Of a DNA stretch of 64,000 bases, positions 6,306-15,634 are shown one piece after another; the stretch's first letter is position 1, and the number at the start of each line of letters is the position of its first letter. This DNA is from Treponema sp. (lineage in GTDB: Bacteria > Spirochaetota > Spirochaetia > Treponematales > Treponemataceae), in the NCBI GenBank assembly GCA_017553635.1, contig JAFZKN010000017.1:62001-126000 (forward strand). Direction: 5' to 3'. A model generated the notes under the pieces. That model saw nothing but the letters and a program-made list of their open reading frames with translations, was not told the origin of the DNA and did no database searches. Made by a program: the position numbers and the translations under genes.

Positions 6306-8279
6306 TTATTTGTTCAACATTTCTGCAAGTTTTTCTGGTGTAAATCCGAGATATTCAGCAACCTTCTTTGCAGGTCCTGATTCACCAAAACGGTCGATAC
6401 AGAAGCAGTTTTCTTTGTCTGTAAACTGCTGCCATTCCATAGAGATTCCGGCTTCTGTACAAACTACGCGTTTTGCATTTCCGATGATTGTATTTTTAAT
6501 TTCCTTGCTCTGCTGTGCAAATGTCTTAACATCAGGAACAGATACAACACGGATTGTTTTTCCAGATACAAGCTTTGCAGCATCCAGAGCCATGTTAACT
6601 TCTGAACCGCTTGCAAGAACTGTAATGTCTGGACTGTCACTTCCTTTCTGTACGATGTAAGCACCGCACTTCATAGTGTTTTTCCAGTCCGGATCATCTT
6701 TTGCATAAACTGCAAGTGCCTGGCGTGTAAATGCCATACATACAGGATGATCTTTAGAATCGTAAGCAATCTTCCATGCTTCCATAGATTCTTCAGGGTC
6801 ACCAGGTCTTATTACCTGAACGCCTGGAATTGCACGCAGTGATGTAAGTGTTTCAATAGGCTGGTGTGTAGGTCCGTCTTCTCCAACGTAAATCGAGTCA
6901 TGTGTAAATACATAAATTACAGGACGTTTCATCAATGAAACAACGCGAAGGCTTGGTCTTAAATAATCTGCAAATACTAAGAATGTAGCACAGAATGGTC
7001 TTAAACCGCCGTGGAGCGAAATACCTGCACAAACTGCAGACATTGCAAATTCGCGGATACCGTATTCGATTGTACGTCCCTTACGGTTAGAAGGAGAGAA
7101 TGTTCCCTCATCACATGCTTTAAATGCAGTCTTGTTTGGACCCATAAGGTCAGCGGAACCGCCTACGAGGTTTCCGTAACGTGCTGCAATTACATTTAAT
7201 GCTTTTCCAGAAGCATCACGTGTTGCACATGCATCTCCTACTTTGTATTCAACATCCTTAACGTCTGCGTTTGTAACTGCATCCGAGTGGAATTCATCCC
7301 AGAGTTTTTTAAGATCAGGGTTTTCACTTGCCCATGCATCAAACTCTGCTTTCCAGTCTGCTTCTTTTTTAGCCCATTCAGCTTTTTTAGAATTAAAATA
7401 TTCATAAGCTTCAGGTACAACATAGAAATCCTGATCAACAGGAAGACCAAGCTTTGCCTTTGCTTCTTTTACTCCGTCTGCTCCAAGTGGTGCACCGTGA
7501 ACATCTGCACATCCTTCTTTTGGTGCAGATTTTCCAATTACAGATTTTAACATAATCAAAGATGGTTTATCTTTGCATGCTTTTGCTTTGTTTACGAGTT
7601 TTTCAATTCCCTTAACGTCATACATGCTGCCTTTAAGAACCTGCCAGCCGTATGCTTCGTAACGTTTTGCAATGTCATCTGTAAATGTTATGTCTGTACA
7701 TCCATCGATGGAAATTTTATTTTCATCATAGAATACAATCAACTTACCGAGTTTTAAATTTCCTGCAAGTGAACATGCTTCTGATGCAACACCTTCCTGG
7801 AGACATCCTTCTCCAACAAGTGAATATGTATAATGATCTACAATTGTGCGCTTTGCAGTGTTAAATCTTGCAGCGAGCATGCTTTCTGCAACTGCCATAC
7901 CAACAGCCATTGATACGCCCTGACCAAGTGGTCCACCAGTACATTCAACACCATCAGTAATTCCGTATTCAGGATGTCCGCAGCATACACTTCCAACCTG
8001 GCGGAATGACTTAATGTCATCCATTGTTACTTTGTATCCAGAAAGATGAAGGATTGAATATAACAGCATTGATCCATGTCCGGCAGAAAGAACAAATCGG
8101 TCTCTGTCTTCCCATTTTGAATCTGCAGGATTGTGCTTTAAAACTTCTCCGTAAAGAACTGCAGCAAGTTCAGCAGCTCCTAACGGGAGTCCCGGGTGTC
8201 CTGAATTTGCTTTCTGAATTGCATCCATAGAAAGACTACGGATACTTGTTGCAACAGCAGCAATTGACTTTTCATTCAT
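6306..8279 (-). CDS. tkt: Transketolase
   Basis: A thiamine-diphosphate enzyme of the pentose phosphate pathway that moves two-carbon units between ketose and aldose phosphates; 657 residues is the full length. Motifs: SGHPGLPLGAAELA near the N-terminus, GHGSMLLYS, the ThDP/Mg site GEGCLQEG (about 155-162) with NKISIDG, the central EYGIREFAM where the glutamate activates the cofactor, and HDSIYVGEDGPTHQPIE. It is last in the nine-gene liv operon, 11 bases after ptsN. In an organism with a xylosidase this enzyme would feed xylose carbon into glycolysis (inference). Confidence 0.97.
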   Translation of the reverse strand: MNEKSIAAVATSIRSLSMDAIQKANSGHPGLPLGAAELAAVLYGEVLKHNPADSKWEDRDRFVLSAGHGSMLLYSILHLSGYKVTMDDIKSFRQVGSVCCGHPEYGITDGVECTGGPLGQGVSMAVGMAVAESMLAARFNTAKRTIVDHYTYSLVGEGCLQEGVASEACSLAGNLKLGKLIVFYDENKISIDGCTDITFTDDIAKRYEAYGWQVLKGSMYDVKGIEKLVNKAKACKDKPSLIMLKSVIGKSAPKEGCADVHGAPLGADGVKEAKAKLGLPVDQDFYVVPEAYEYFNSKKAEWAKKEADWKAEFDAWASENPDLKKLWDEFHSDAVTNADVKDVEYKVGDACATRDASGKALNVIAARYGNLVGGSADLMGPNKTAFKACDEGTFSPSNRKGRTIEYGIREFAMSAVCAGISLHGGLRPFCATFLVFADYLRPSLRVVSLMKRPVIYVFTHDSIYVGEDGPTHQPIETLTSLRAIPGVQVIRPGDPEESMEAWKIAYDSKDHPVCMAFTRQALAVYAKDDPDWKNTMKCGAYIVQKGSDSPDITVLASGSEVNMALDAAKLVSGKTIRVVSVPDVKTFAQQSKEIKNTIIGNAKRVVCTEAGISMEWQQFTDKENCFCIDRFGESGPAKKVAEYLGFTPEKLAEMLNK

Positions 8280-8290
8280 AAAATCTTACC

Positions 8291-8755
8291 TCACTTTAAC
8301 TTCTGAGCAGCTTCTATTAACTCATCAACACCAGCGTGTTTTTCGAGCAACTGTTTAAAATCATTTTCTTTAAACAAAGAAGCCAACTGTGAAAGTACCT
8401 GCAAATGTGTCTGTGAGTTAGCTGTTAAAAGTACAAACATCACATAGACAAACCTTGCATCCGGTGCGCCCATATCAATCGGCTCTTTAAGATAGCAAAC
8501 AGTTATCTGCTGATCATCATTATTTTTAAGAATTGTGCCTCTGCAGTGAGGAAGTGCAATCCCATATCCGACCGCCGTACTCATTACCCGTTCACGATCG
8601 CATAGTGCTGCATAAACACCTTCTTTAGTTACTTCTTCAGGCAATGTAATAGAATCCACAATGTTTTTATAAATCTCAGAAGTAGTTGATCCTTCTACAT
8701 TAAATAAAACTCCACCTTTTTTTAATAAGTCAACAACATCATTCTTTTCTGACAT
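8291..8755 (-). CDS. PtsN-like EIIA domain protein (fructose/nitrogen type)
   Basis: A single PTS EIIA type-2 domain of 154 residues. The phosphorylated histidine is His70 in GIALPHCR, matching the conserved AxPH of the family. No EIIB or EIIC is fused or nearby, so a regulatory phosphoryl acceptor like PtsN is more likely than a sugar importer subunit. The gene lies 19 bases after the 486-residue unknown gene and 11 bases before tkt, with no terminators between, so all three are co-transcribed. Confidence 0.88.
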   Translation of the reverse strand: MSEKNDVVDLLKKGGVLFNVEGSTTSEIYKNIVDSITLPEEVTKEGVYAALCDRERVMSTAVGYGIALPHCRGTILKNNDDQQITVCYLKEPIDMGAPDARFVYVMFVLLTANSQTHLQVLSQLASLFKENDFKQLLEKHAGVDELIEAAQKLK

Positions 8756-8774
8756 CTTAAAACCCCTCGTCCAG

Positions 8775-10235
8775 TTATTTGACTACAGTAAACTCGTTCT
8801 TCTTGCATTCCAAAACAGCATTTTTAAGTTCACCTTCAATATCTTCAAAATTAAATTCCATTCCCTCTATCGAAACAAAAATCGTATCATAATCTTTTAT
8901 AATCGAATCTGAATCATATGAAATGGTTTCAATCAGTTTTGTTAAATGCGTGTACAGCTGAATCAGGATTACAAGTTCCTGCTGCGGATAATTTTCAAAT
9001 TTTCCGCCAGTTCTATCTATCTCATATACAAGAAAACTGATTTTCGTGTACAAAGCAAGTGCCCTGTTTCTGATCTCTCCAAGCTTTTTATCAGCAAACC
9101 AATTATACGACTGTAAAATTATATCATTTCGACTATTGATGTGCAATAATAGTTCTTCGCGATACTGCTCGGGGATGTAGTAACTTTTAGGGAAAATTGC
9201 CTTTACAAGGTCTCTAACCTGAGTCTTTTTCTGATAAGCATAATCCTTTAAATACTCATCCAGAACAAATTCAGGGATAGAATACATCAGATTTTCGTTT
9301 TTACCTTTTTTTACTTCGTCAATTTCATCGTTCCAGGTGCCTATTGCAGGAACATTTTCACCTTTTTTCCAAAGACGTGTCTCAACCCCAAAAAGTTCTA
9401 TTCCGATTTTCTTTGTTTTTTTGAGGAATTCTTCTATTGAGCCGCAGTTTTTATCTGTAAGTTCATCACCATATTTATAAAACACATAAGCAAGCTCTTC
9501 TTCAATGGAACTGCACGGACCAATTTCCTTAAAAAGTTCAAACAGCGCCTTTTCAAGTTTTTTATACCACTTGTTTCTAAGAATATCTTCTTCGGTAAGC
9601 TCTAAAGTTAAGTCTTTTTCCCTTACAACAGGTTCAATTTCAACTACGCATTCATTCCAGTCCACAACCTTTAGAAGGATTCTGTCGCCTGTATCAAGTG
9701 AAAATTCGTCTATCAGATTTGTGATGTCCACACTAAAAAAACAGACAGTCTGCGGAATTTCGTAATTGTTTTCAGAAAGTTTATAATCTTTCATTCCGAA
9801 ATCATTTGCAATATACTGAGCTTCATATTCCTCTCCGTATAAAGCAAAATGTTCGAGTGCAAATTCTTTTGAAAAATTTGCATTTCGTTTTAAAAGGATT
9901 TGTTTTTTATAAATAAAAGTTATTGATGAAGAGATAATATCCTGGTCAACAAAAGGTATGCATCTGTGACCAGGAACAAAACATCTGTTTTCAATCTCTT
10001 CTTTTGTTAAGACAAAACTAAAATATTTATTTGTAAATATTCCAGCTCTCGTAATATACTTGTCTTTCTCAATATGAAAAACATACGGAGAACTTGAAAG
10101 AACTTCAAGAGCTTCATCTTTTGTGACAGGAGACTCAAGATATTCCATGTATAACATAAATTCCTTAAGTGTAAACGTATTTACATAACCACGGAGGAAT
10201 TTATTTATATAAAAGGCTCTTTTACTCTCTGCCAT
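8775..10235 (-). CDS. Uncharacterised protein (486 residues), probable spirochaetal family
   Basis: I do not recognise this family. No signal peptide or membrane segment is visible, so it is probably cytoplasmic. Residues about 1-75 (YVNTFTLKEFMLYMEYLE, VTKDEALEVLSS, KYITRAGIFTNKYFSF) read like a winged-helix domain of the kind placed at the N-terminus of sensor or defence proteins. It is followed by a conserved-looking FVPGHRCIPFVDQD, a beta-rich middle and a long charged helical C-terminal half. It starts 6 bases after the CBS-ACT gene, suggesting a link to amino acid or PTS sensing; that is inference from position only. Confidence 0.7.
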   Translation of the reverse strand: MAESKRAFYINKFLRGYVNTFTLKEFMLYMEYLESPVTKDEALEVLSSSPYVFHIEKDKYITRAGIFTNKYFSFVLTKEEIENRCFVPGHRCIPFVDQDIISSSITFIYKKQILLKRNANFSKEFALEHFALYGEEYEAQYIANDFGMKDYKLSENNYEIPQTVCFFSVDITNLIDEFSLDTGDRILLKVVDWNECVVEIEPVVREKDLTLELTEEDILRNKWYKKLEKALFELFKEIGPCSSIEEELAYVFYKYGDELTDKNCGSIEEFLKKTKKIGIELFGVETRLWKKGENVPAIGTWNDEIDEVKKGKNENLMYSIPEFVLDEYLKDYAYQKKTQVRDLVKAIFPKSYYIPEQYREELLLHINSRNDIILQSYNWFADKKLGEIRNRALALYTKISFLVYEIDRTGGKFENYPQQELVILIQLYTHLTKLIETISYDSDSIIKDYDTIFVSIEGMEFNFEDIEGELKNAVLECKKNEFTVVK

Positions 10236-10241
10236 TTAAAT

Positions 10242-10883
10242 CTATATCACTCTCAAATCGTGAATCTCAAATTCACAACCCTCAAGGATCGATTTCATTT
10301 TTGATTCATCAATTCCTGTTGTTTTGATTGTAAGACAAAGTCTATTATCTGCATCATGTTTTGTTGTAACTGCGCTTATGATGTTTCCGTTCTGATCAGA
10401 AATTTCTTTAGTTACTTTTGCAAGCTGTCCTGGTTTATCTTCAACAAACACAACAGCTCTTACACCTTTCTGTCTTGCACCAAACATCTGAGTAAAAAGA
10501 TCAAACAGATCGTTTTCTGTAACAATTCCAACAAGCGCTCCGTCTTTAATTACAGGAAGACAGCTGATCTGGTTGTCAACCATAATTCGTGCAGCTTCTT
10601 CAACTACTTCATCAGGAGATACAGTTATTACATCTTTTACCATCAGTTTTTTAACCGTCAGTTTAGAAAGAAGATAACTTATTTCATACATATCGAGTGT
10701 AGTTGCAGAAGACGGCTCTGCTTTTAACAGATCATTTTTTGTAACGATACCAACAAGCTTTCCGTTATCAACAACAGGAAGTTTGTTAACCTTGTTTTCT
10801 ACCATTGCAGCTTTTGCTTCTGTAGCAAGATTGCTCGAGCTTATGCTTACAACATTTGTACGCATTACTTCTTTAATAATCAT
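10242..10883 (-). CDS. CBS-pair and ACT domain protein (AcuB-like)
   Basis: A 213-residue soluble protein with two CBS motifs (about 1-60 and 75-132; MIIKEVMRTNVVSI, KLPVVDNGKLVGIVTKNDLL, then LMVKDVITVSPDEVVEEAA, CLPVIKDGALVGIVTENDLF) and a C-terminal ACT domain (about 140-213, VFVEDKPGQLAKVTKEISDQ). CBS pairs bind adenine nucleotides and ACT domains usually bind amino acids. The start lies one base after the livF stop, so it is part of the liv operon, which makes a branched-chain amino acid a reasonable ligand guess. Confidence 0.88.
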   Translation of the reverse strand: MIIKEVMRTNVVSISSSNLATEAKAAMVENKVNKLPVVDNGKLVGIVTKNDLLKAEPSSATTLDMYEISYLLSKLTVKKLMVKDVITVSPDEVVEEAARIMVDNQISCLPVIKDGALVGIVTENDLFDLFTQMFGARQKGVRAVVFVEDKPGQLAKVTKEISDQNGNIISAVTTKHDADNRLCLTIKTTGIDESKMKSILEGCEFEIHDLRVI

Positions 10884-10884
10884 A

Positions 10885-11589
10885 CTATCCTCCTAAATAT
10901 GCTTCTTTGACTGCAGGATCTTTTATAAGATCTCCTGCATCTCCAGACTTAGTTATATTTCCAGTTTCAAGTATATAAGCTCTATTAGAAATTGAAAGTG
11001 CTTTATAAGCATTCTGTTCAACAAGAAGAATTGTAGTTCCTGTTGAATTTATTTTTTTGATGATTGAAAAAATTTCATCAACAAGAATCGGTGCAAGTCC
11101 CATACTTGGTTCATCAAGAAGAAGAAGTTTAGGACGAGCCATAAGACCTCTTCCCATTGCCAGCATCTGAAGTTCTCCTCCACTCAATGTTCCGGAAATC
11201 TGATGAATTCTTTCTTTAAGACGCGGAAAAAGTTCAAAAACCATTTCCATATCTTCTTTTATTTCCTTTTCATCTTTTCTGGTATAAGCACCCATTTCAA
11301 GATTTTCACGGACAGTAAGATTCTGGAAAATTCTTCTTCCTTCCGGAACCTGAATAAGTTTCTTTTCTACAATTTTATCCGGAAACATTTCTGTAATATC
11401 TTCACCATTAAACTCTACAGAACCACTTTCTTTCTTTATTATATTACTTACAGCATGAAGTGTCGTAGTTTTTCCAGCACCGTTTGATCCAATCAAACTT
11501 ATAATTTCACCTTCTTTAACTTCAAAACTGATTCCTCTAAGCGCCTTAATTGCTCCGTATGAGACACATAAATTTTTAACACTAAGCAT
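10885..11589 (-). CDS. livF: Branched-chain amino acid ABC transporter, ATP-binding protein LivF
   Basis: One of the two ATPases of the high-affinity Leu/Ile/Val importer; 234 residues. Walker A GSNGAGKTT, signature LSGGELQMLAMGRGLM, Walker B LLLLDEPSMGLAP, and the switch histidine replaced by glutamine-type LLVEQNAY, which is normal for LivF. The ATG at 11589 follows GGAGG and overlaps the livG stop by 8 bases (ATGCTTAG), indicating translational coupling; a longer frame starting at 11607 has no such signal. Confidence 0.96.
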   Translation of the reverse strand: MLSVKNLCVSYGAIKALRGISFEVKEGEIISLIGSNGAGKTTTLHAVSNIIKKESGSVEFNGEDITEMFPDKIVEKKLIQVPEGRRIFQNLTVRENLEMGAYTRKDEKEIKEDMEMVFELFPRLKERIHQISGTLSGGELQMLAMGRGLMARPKLLLLDEPSMGLAPILVDEIFSIIKKINSTGTTILLVEQNAYKALSISNRAYILETGNITKSGDAGDLIKDPAVKEAYLGG

Positions 11590-12382
11590 CAACAGCCTCC
11601 GAACCAAGGTAAGCTTTTATTACCTGTGGATTTGATTTAATTTCTCCCGGAGTTCCACTTGCGATTACTTTTCCATAATCAAGAACCATAAGCTTTTCGC
11701 ATATACCCATAACAAGTTTCATATCATGTTCAATTAAAAGAATAGTAATATTAAATTCTTTTCTTATGAATGCTATAAGATTCATGAGTTCTTCTGTTTC
11801 CTGAGGATTCATTCCGGCAGCCGGCTCATCAAGAAGAAGAAGTTTAGGATTACTTGCAAGTGCACGTACAATTTCAAGTTTGCGCTGTTCACCGTAAGGA
11901 AGGTTTTTTGCCTTTTCATCTTTTTTATTAAGAATATGAAAGAGATCAAGAAGCTGTTCAACTCTTGCAGTCATTCTCTCTTCATCATTTCTAAATTTTC
12001 TTGTTCTGAAAAGCGCATCAAGTACACTGCTCTGTCTTGAAGCATGCAGCGCGATTCTTACATTATCACTTACACTCAACTGATTAAACAGACGGATATT
12101 CTGAAAAGTACGCGCAATTCCAAGTTTATTTAACTGATGCGGATTCTTTTTATTAATATTAATTGCTTTTCCTTTTTTATCCCAAAAAGTAATCTGTCCT
12201 TCTGTCGGTGTATAAATTCCACTTAACATATTGAACATTGTAGTTTTCCCAGCACCGTTTGGTCCGATAAGCCCGGCAAGTTCACCTTCGTAAATCTCAC
12301 AATTAAATCTACTTACCGCACAAAGTCCACCGAACACAATGCTTACATCAGAGGCCTGCAGTACAAGTTTTTTTTCACTCAT
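11582..12382 (-). CDS. livG: Branched-chain amino acid ABC transporter, ATP-binding protein LivG
   Basis: Second ATPase of the importer, 266 residues. Walker A GPNGAGKTTMFN, the LivG-type insert RTFQNIRLFNQLSV, signature LPYGEQRKLEIVRALAS (a degenerate form usual in LivG), Walker B LLLLDEPAAGMNPQE and the switch LLIEHDM. Its ATG overlaps the livM stop by four bases (ATGA), so the two are translationally coupled. Confidence 0.96.
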   Translation of the reverse strand: MSEKKLVLQASDVSIVFGGLCAVSRFNCEIYEGELAGLIGPNGAGKTTMFNMLSGIYTPTEGQITFWDKKGKAININKKNPHQLNKLGIARTFQNIRLFNQLSVSDNVRIALHASRQSSVLDALFRTRKFRNDEERMTARVEQLLDLFHILNKKDEKAKNLPYGEQRKLEIVRALASNPKLLLLDEPAAGMNPQETEELMNLIAFIRKEFNITILLIEHDMKLVMGICEKLMVLDYGKVIASGTPGEIKSNPQVIKAYLGSEAVDA

Positions 12383-13389
12383 TTATTGCCTCCTTTTTTA
12401 AATTTTGAAAACAGGTTTTCAAAGAATTTTTTTATTGAATTTCTATATTCTTTAATTTTCTTAAATTCAAATTCATTTGTCCCCAAAAGTCCCTGTGGCC
12501 TGAATATCATTACGATAATAAGAATTACAGGATAGAACAGAAGTCTAAAGTCTTTTAAAAATCTTAATCCTTCCTGAAGTATAGTAAGAACATATGCCGA
12601 GAGAACGCTTCCTGTTACAGAACCCATTCCACCCAATACAACAAAAATCAAGAAGTCAATACTTTTTGCGAAAGATGCCTGTTCAGGTTTTACAAATCCC
12701 ATATGCCAGATATAGAATGCACCGCCAAGACCTGCAATAAACGAAGCAACAACAAAACCAATCATTTTATATCTGAACACACTGATTCCATTTGCATTTG
12801 CAGCAACTTCATCATCACGAACAGCAAGAATAGCACGACCATAACTTGATCTGATAAAATTCTGAATAAGAATTATTAAAATAATCAACGCACTTGTAAA
12901 AATCAGGAACTTTGGAAGTTCAAGAAATGTTAAAAGTGTATTAAATGATTTTCCATTTGGACCGCCTGTAATGTCCTTTAAGTTTGTAAGAACAACGCGG
13001 ATAATTTCGCCAAACCCAAGAGTTACAATTGCAAGATAATCACCTTCAAGTTTTAAAGTCGGAAACCCGATTAAAAAACCAAACACAGCACTAATCAATG
13101 CTGCAAGAATTATTGCAACCGGAACCGGTATGTGTAACATCTGATTTAATAAAATAGTTGAATAGGCACCAATTGCCATAAATCCAGCCTGACCTAAAGA
13201 AAGCTGCCCGGTAATTCCACAGATAATATTTACACTAAGTGCCATCATTGCATAAATAGCACACTGATTTAAAATACCTGCAGTATATGCAGAAAGAAAA
13301 TTAAATTTAATCAGTACAGCAGGAATAATTACACAAGCCAGAGCTGTAATTCCAGGAACCAGATAGCTTTTTAAAATCTTTTTATTCAT
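12379..13389 (-). CDS. livM: Branched-chain amino acid ABC transporter, permease LivM
   Basis: Inner-membrane permease of 336 residues with about eight to ten hydrophobic segments. The family core GQLSLGQAGFMAIGAY and GFPTLKLEGDYLAIVTLGFGEIIR segments are present, as is the ILAVRDDEVAA loop that contacts the ATPase. The C-terminus ends in a basic cytoplasmic tail. It lies 11 bases downstream of livH and overlaps livG. Confidence 0.95.
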   Translation of the reverse strand: MNKKILKSYLVPGITALACVIIPAVLIKFNFLSAYTAGILNQCAIYAMMALSVNIICGITGQLSLGQAGFMAIGAYSTILLNQMLHIPVPVAIILAALISAVFGFLIGFPTLKLEGDYLAIVTLGFGEIIRVVLTNLKDITGGPNGKSFNTLLTFLELPKFLIFTSALIILIILIQNFIRSSYGRAILAVRDDEVAANANGISVFRYKMIGFVVASFIAGLGGAFYIWHMGFVKPEQASFAKSIDFLIFVVLGGMGSVTGSVLSAYVLTILQEGLRFLKDFRLLFYPVILIIVMIFRPQGLLGTNEFEFKKIKEYRNSIKKFFENLFSKFKKGGNK

Positions 13390-13400
13390 CTGGTTTCTCC

Positions 13401-14300
13401 TTAAACCTTAACGACAGTTTTCTTTCCCATGATACCCGTAGGTCTGATGAGAAGAATAACAATCAACAGGCTAAAACTGATTGCATCAGCATAAGCAGAA
13501 GGTCCATAACCTTTTACCATTGTCTCTGCAATACCAAGAATAATTCCTCCAAGCATAGCACCAGGAATAGAACCTATTCCACCTAAAACAGCAGCAACAA
13601 ATGCTTTAAGACCCGGCATATATCCCATCATTGGATCTACCTGAGGATAAGCCGTTGCATAAAGAAGGCCTGCTGCACCTGCAAGAAGGGAACCTATTGC
13701 AAAAGTAGTCGCAATAGTTTTATTAACGTTAATACCCATAAGACTTGAAGCCTGCATATCATAAGAAACAGAACGCATCGCCTTACCAGTCTTTGTATAA
13801 TTAACAATATGATTTAAAACTACCATCAAAATGGCACTTGCAAAAACTACAAATAAAGAAATTCCGGAAATTGAAAGATTCCCGATATTAAGCTGAGGAA
13901 TTTTAATCTGTGGAACCTGACGTGGATTAGGTCCGACAAAAGGAAGAACACGCATAAGATTCTGTAAAATTAATTCAACTGCGATTGCAGTAATTAAAGA
14001 ATTTAATCTCGGCGCATTTCTCAATGGTCTATATGCAAGACGTTCAATCGAAATACCAAGCATCGCACTAAATATCATTGCAAAAATCATTGCAGCACAA
14101 AATCCAACCGGAGTTGGTCCCATTGCTATTAAAACAAAATAACCGGCATAAGCGCCCATCATCATGATGTCACCATGTGCAAAGTTAATGAGTTTTACAA
14201 TTCCATAAACCATTGTGTAGCCCAGGGCAATCAAAGCATAAATGCTTCCTAATGAAATACCATTTACAAGCTGTTGACAAAAAAGTATTACAGAGTCCAC
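13401..14300 (-). CDS. livH: Branched-chain amino acid ABC transporter, permease LivH
   Basis: Partner permease, 299 residues. Family motifs: QQLVNGISLGSIYALIALGY, MVYGIVKLINFAHGD at the N-terminus, the AMRSVSYDMQASSLMGIN coupling loop, and the GGIGSIPGAMLGG segment near the C-terminus, with about eight membrane segments. It follows livJ after a 119-base gap holding two inverted repeats, which could lower its expression relative to the binding protein. Confidence 0.95.
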   Translation of the reverse strand: MDSVILFCQQLVNGISLGSIYALIALGYTMVYGIVKLINFAHGDIMMMGAYAGYFVLIAMGPTPVGFCAAMIFAMIFSAMLGISIERLAYRPLRNAPRLNSLITAIAVELILQNLMRVLPFVGPNPRQVPQIKIPQLNIGNLSISGISLFVVFASAILMVVLNHIVNYTKTGKAMRSVSYDMQASSLMGINVNKTIATTFAIGSLLAGAAGLLYATAYPQVDPMMGYMPGLKAFVAAVLGGIGSIPGAMLGGIILGIAETMVKGYGPSAYADAISFSLLIVILLIRPTGIMGKKTVVKV

Positions 14301-14320
14301 AATTTCCTCTCAATTAAAAA

Positions 14321-14404
14321 TGCACTTTGAATTATTCAAAAACTGAAAACCCAAAGTGCAATTATAGTTTTCAGACAAAAACAAAAAATGTTTCTGTCTG
14401 AAAA
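14321..14404 (-). terminator. Two inverted repeats between livJ and livH (attenuator-like)
   Basis: TGCACTTTG/CAAAGTGCA (14321-14329, 14352-14360) and TTTTCAGACA/TGTCTGAAAA (14368-14377, 14395-14404). The second has A/T-rich ends and could act as a partial terminator or as 3' end protection of the livJ message. This arrangement is common between a binding-protein gene and its permease genes. Confidence 0.5.
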
Positions 14405-14419
14405 AGTAATATAAAATAA

Positions 14420-15556
14420 TTACGGATTAACAGTTGCTTTATAAACTGTTTCTAAAGTACCATCACTTGCTTTTACGATTTCAACCATAACTGCAGATTT
14501 TACAGGGTTATGTTTTGTATCGAATGTTAAGTGACCTGTTACGTAATCTCCATCTGTATTTTCAAGAGCATTCTTAACTGCTACTGGATCTGCTGAACCG
14601 GCTTTTTCGATAGCATCTTTTAAAAGATATACAGAGTCATATCCAAGAGCTGCAAATGCGTTTGGATCTTTGTTATATTTTTCATTAAATGCTGCAACGA
14701 ATCTTTTTACAGCTGGTTCTGTAGAGTCAGCTGCATAGTGGTTAGAATAATATCCGTTAAGAACTTCTTCACCAGCATTACCAATTACACCGTCCCAACC
14801 ATCTGCACCAACGATAGCACAGTCAACTCCTTTTGCACGAAGCTGTTTAGCGATCAAAGCTACAACTCCATAATAGTCTGGGAGATATACAACATCTGGT
14901 TTAGCACTCTTAATTTTATCAATAAGGGCATTAAAATCTTTTTCATTTGTCTGATAAGCTTCTTTTGCTACAATGTTTCCACCAGCTTTAGCAAATGCTT
15001 TTTCAAAGTTTTCTGTAAGTCCTACTGAGTAGTCGTTACCTGCATCAAAAAGAATAGCTGCCTTTTTGCATTTCAGGTTCTGAGCAGCAAAAATACCACC
15101 TACAGTTCCCTGGAATGGGTCAATAAAACATGCACGGAAAATAAAATCACCTGCATCTGTAATAGCAGGAGCTGTTGCTGCAGGAGCAATCTGAACAACA
15201 CTCTGTGCCTGACAGCGGGCTGTGATAGCCTGTGTACAACCAGATGTCAAAGAACCGATAATGATTTTTGCACCATCTTTAGAAGTAAGTTTCTGATAAG
15301 CATTTACTGTTTTATCAGGATTTCCTTCATCGTCTTCGCTTATTAAAACAAGCTTCTGTCCATTAACACCACCAGTTGCGTTAATTTCGTCTATAGCAAG
15401 AATAATACCATTTCTACATTCAACACCGTAAACAGCTACCGCACCAGAAAGTGGGAAGATACCTCCGATTACAACGTCATTAGACTTGCTTCCGCCACAA
15501 GATGTAAAAGCCAATAATGCAGCTAATACAACTGAACCAATTGCTGATTTTCTCAT
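14420..15556 (-). CDS. livJ: Branched-chain amino acid ABC transporter, substrate-binding lipoprotein
   Basis: A 378-residue type I periplasmic binding protein. The signal peptide ends in a lipobox (AFTSC, Cys20), so it is lipid-anchored. The Leu/Ile/Val-binding fold starts VVIGGIFPLSGAVAVYG and continues with GVNGQKLVLISEDDEGNP and VQIAPAATAPAIT. ATG 15556 has a strong GGAGG. It is the first gene of the nine-gene run. Only 23 bases separate it from the T-run of the ribosomal operon terminator, so its own promoter must overlap that terminator, or it relies on read-through. Confidence 0.95.
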   Translation of the reverse strand: MRKSAIGSVVLAALLAFTSCGGSKSNDVVIGGIFPLSGAVAVYGVECRNGIILAIDEINATGGVNGQKLVLISEDDEGNPDKTVNAYQKLTSKDGAKIIIGSLTSGCTQAITARCQAQSVVQIAPAATAPAITDAGDFIFRACFIDPFQGTVGGIFAAQNLKCKKAAILFDAGNDYSVGLTENFEKAFAKAGGNIVAKEAYQTNEKDFNALIDKIKSAKPDVVYLPDYYGVVALIAKQLRAKGVDCAIVGADGWDGVIGNAGEEVLNGYYSNHYAADSTEPAVKRFVAAFNEKYNKDPNAFAALGYDSVYLLKDAIEKAGSADPVAVKNALENTDGDYVTGHLTFDTKHNPVKSAVMVEIVKASDGTLETVYKATVNP

Positions 15557-15579
15557 TTTCAGCCTCCTTTTCCTATATC

Positions 15580-15614
15580 AAAAAAAGAGCCACTCTGAAA
15601 CATTAGAGTGGCTT
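15580..15614 (-). terminator. Terminator of the ribosomal superoperon
   Basis: Minus strand: AGCCACTCT-AATGTTTC-AGAGTGGCT followed by seven T. A weak promoter-like pair (TTGGTC, 17 bases, TAATGT) runs into the hairpin and might serve livJ. Confidence 0.85.
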
Positions 15615-15634
15615 ACTAATAAGACCAAATATAC

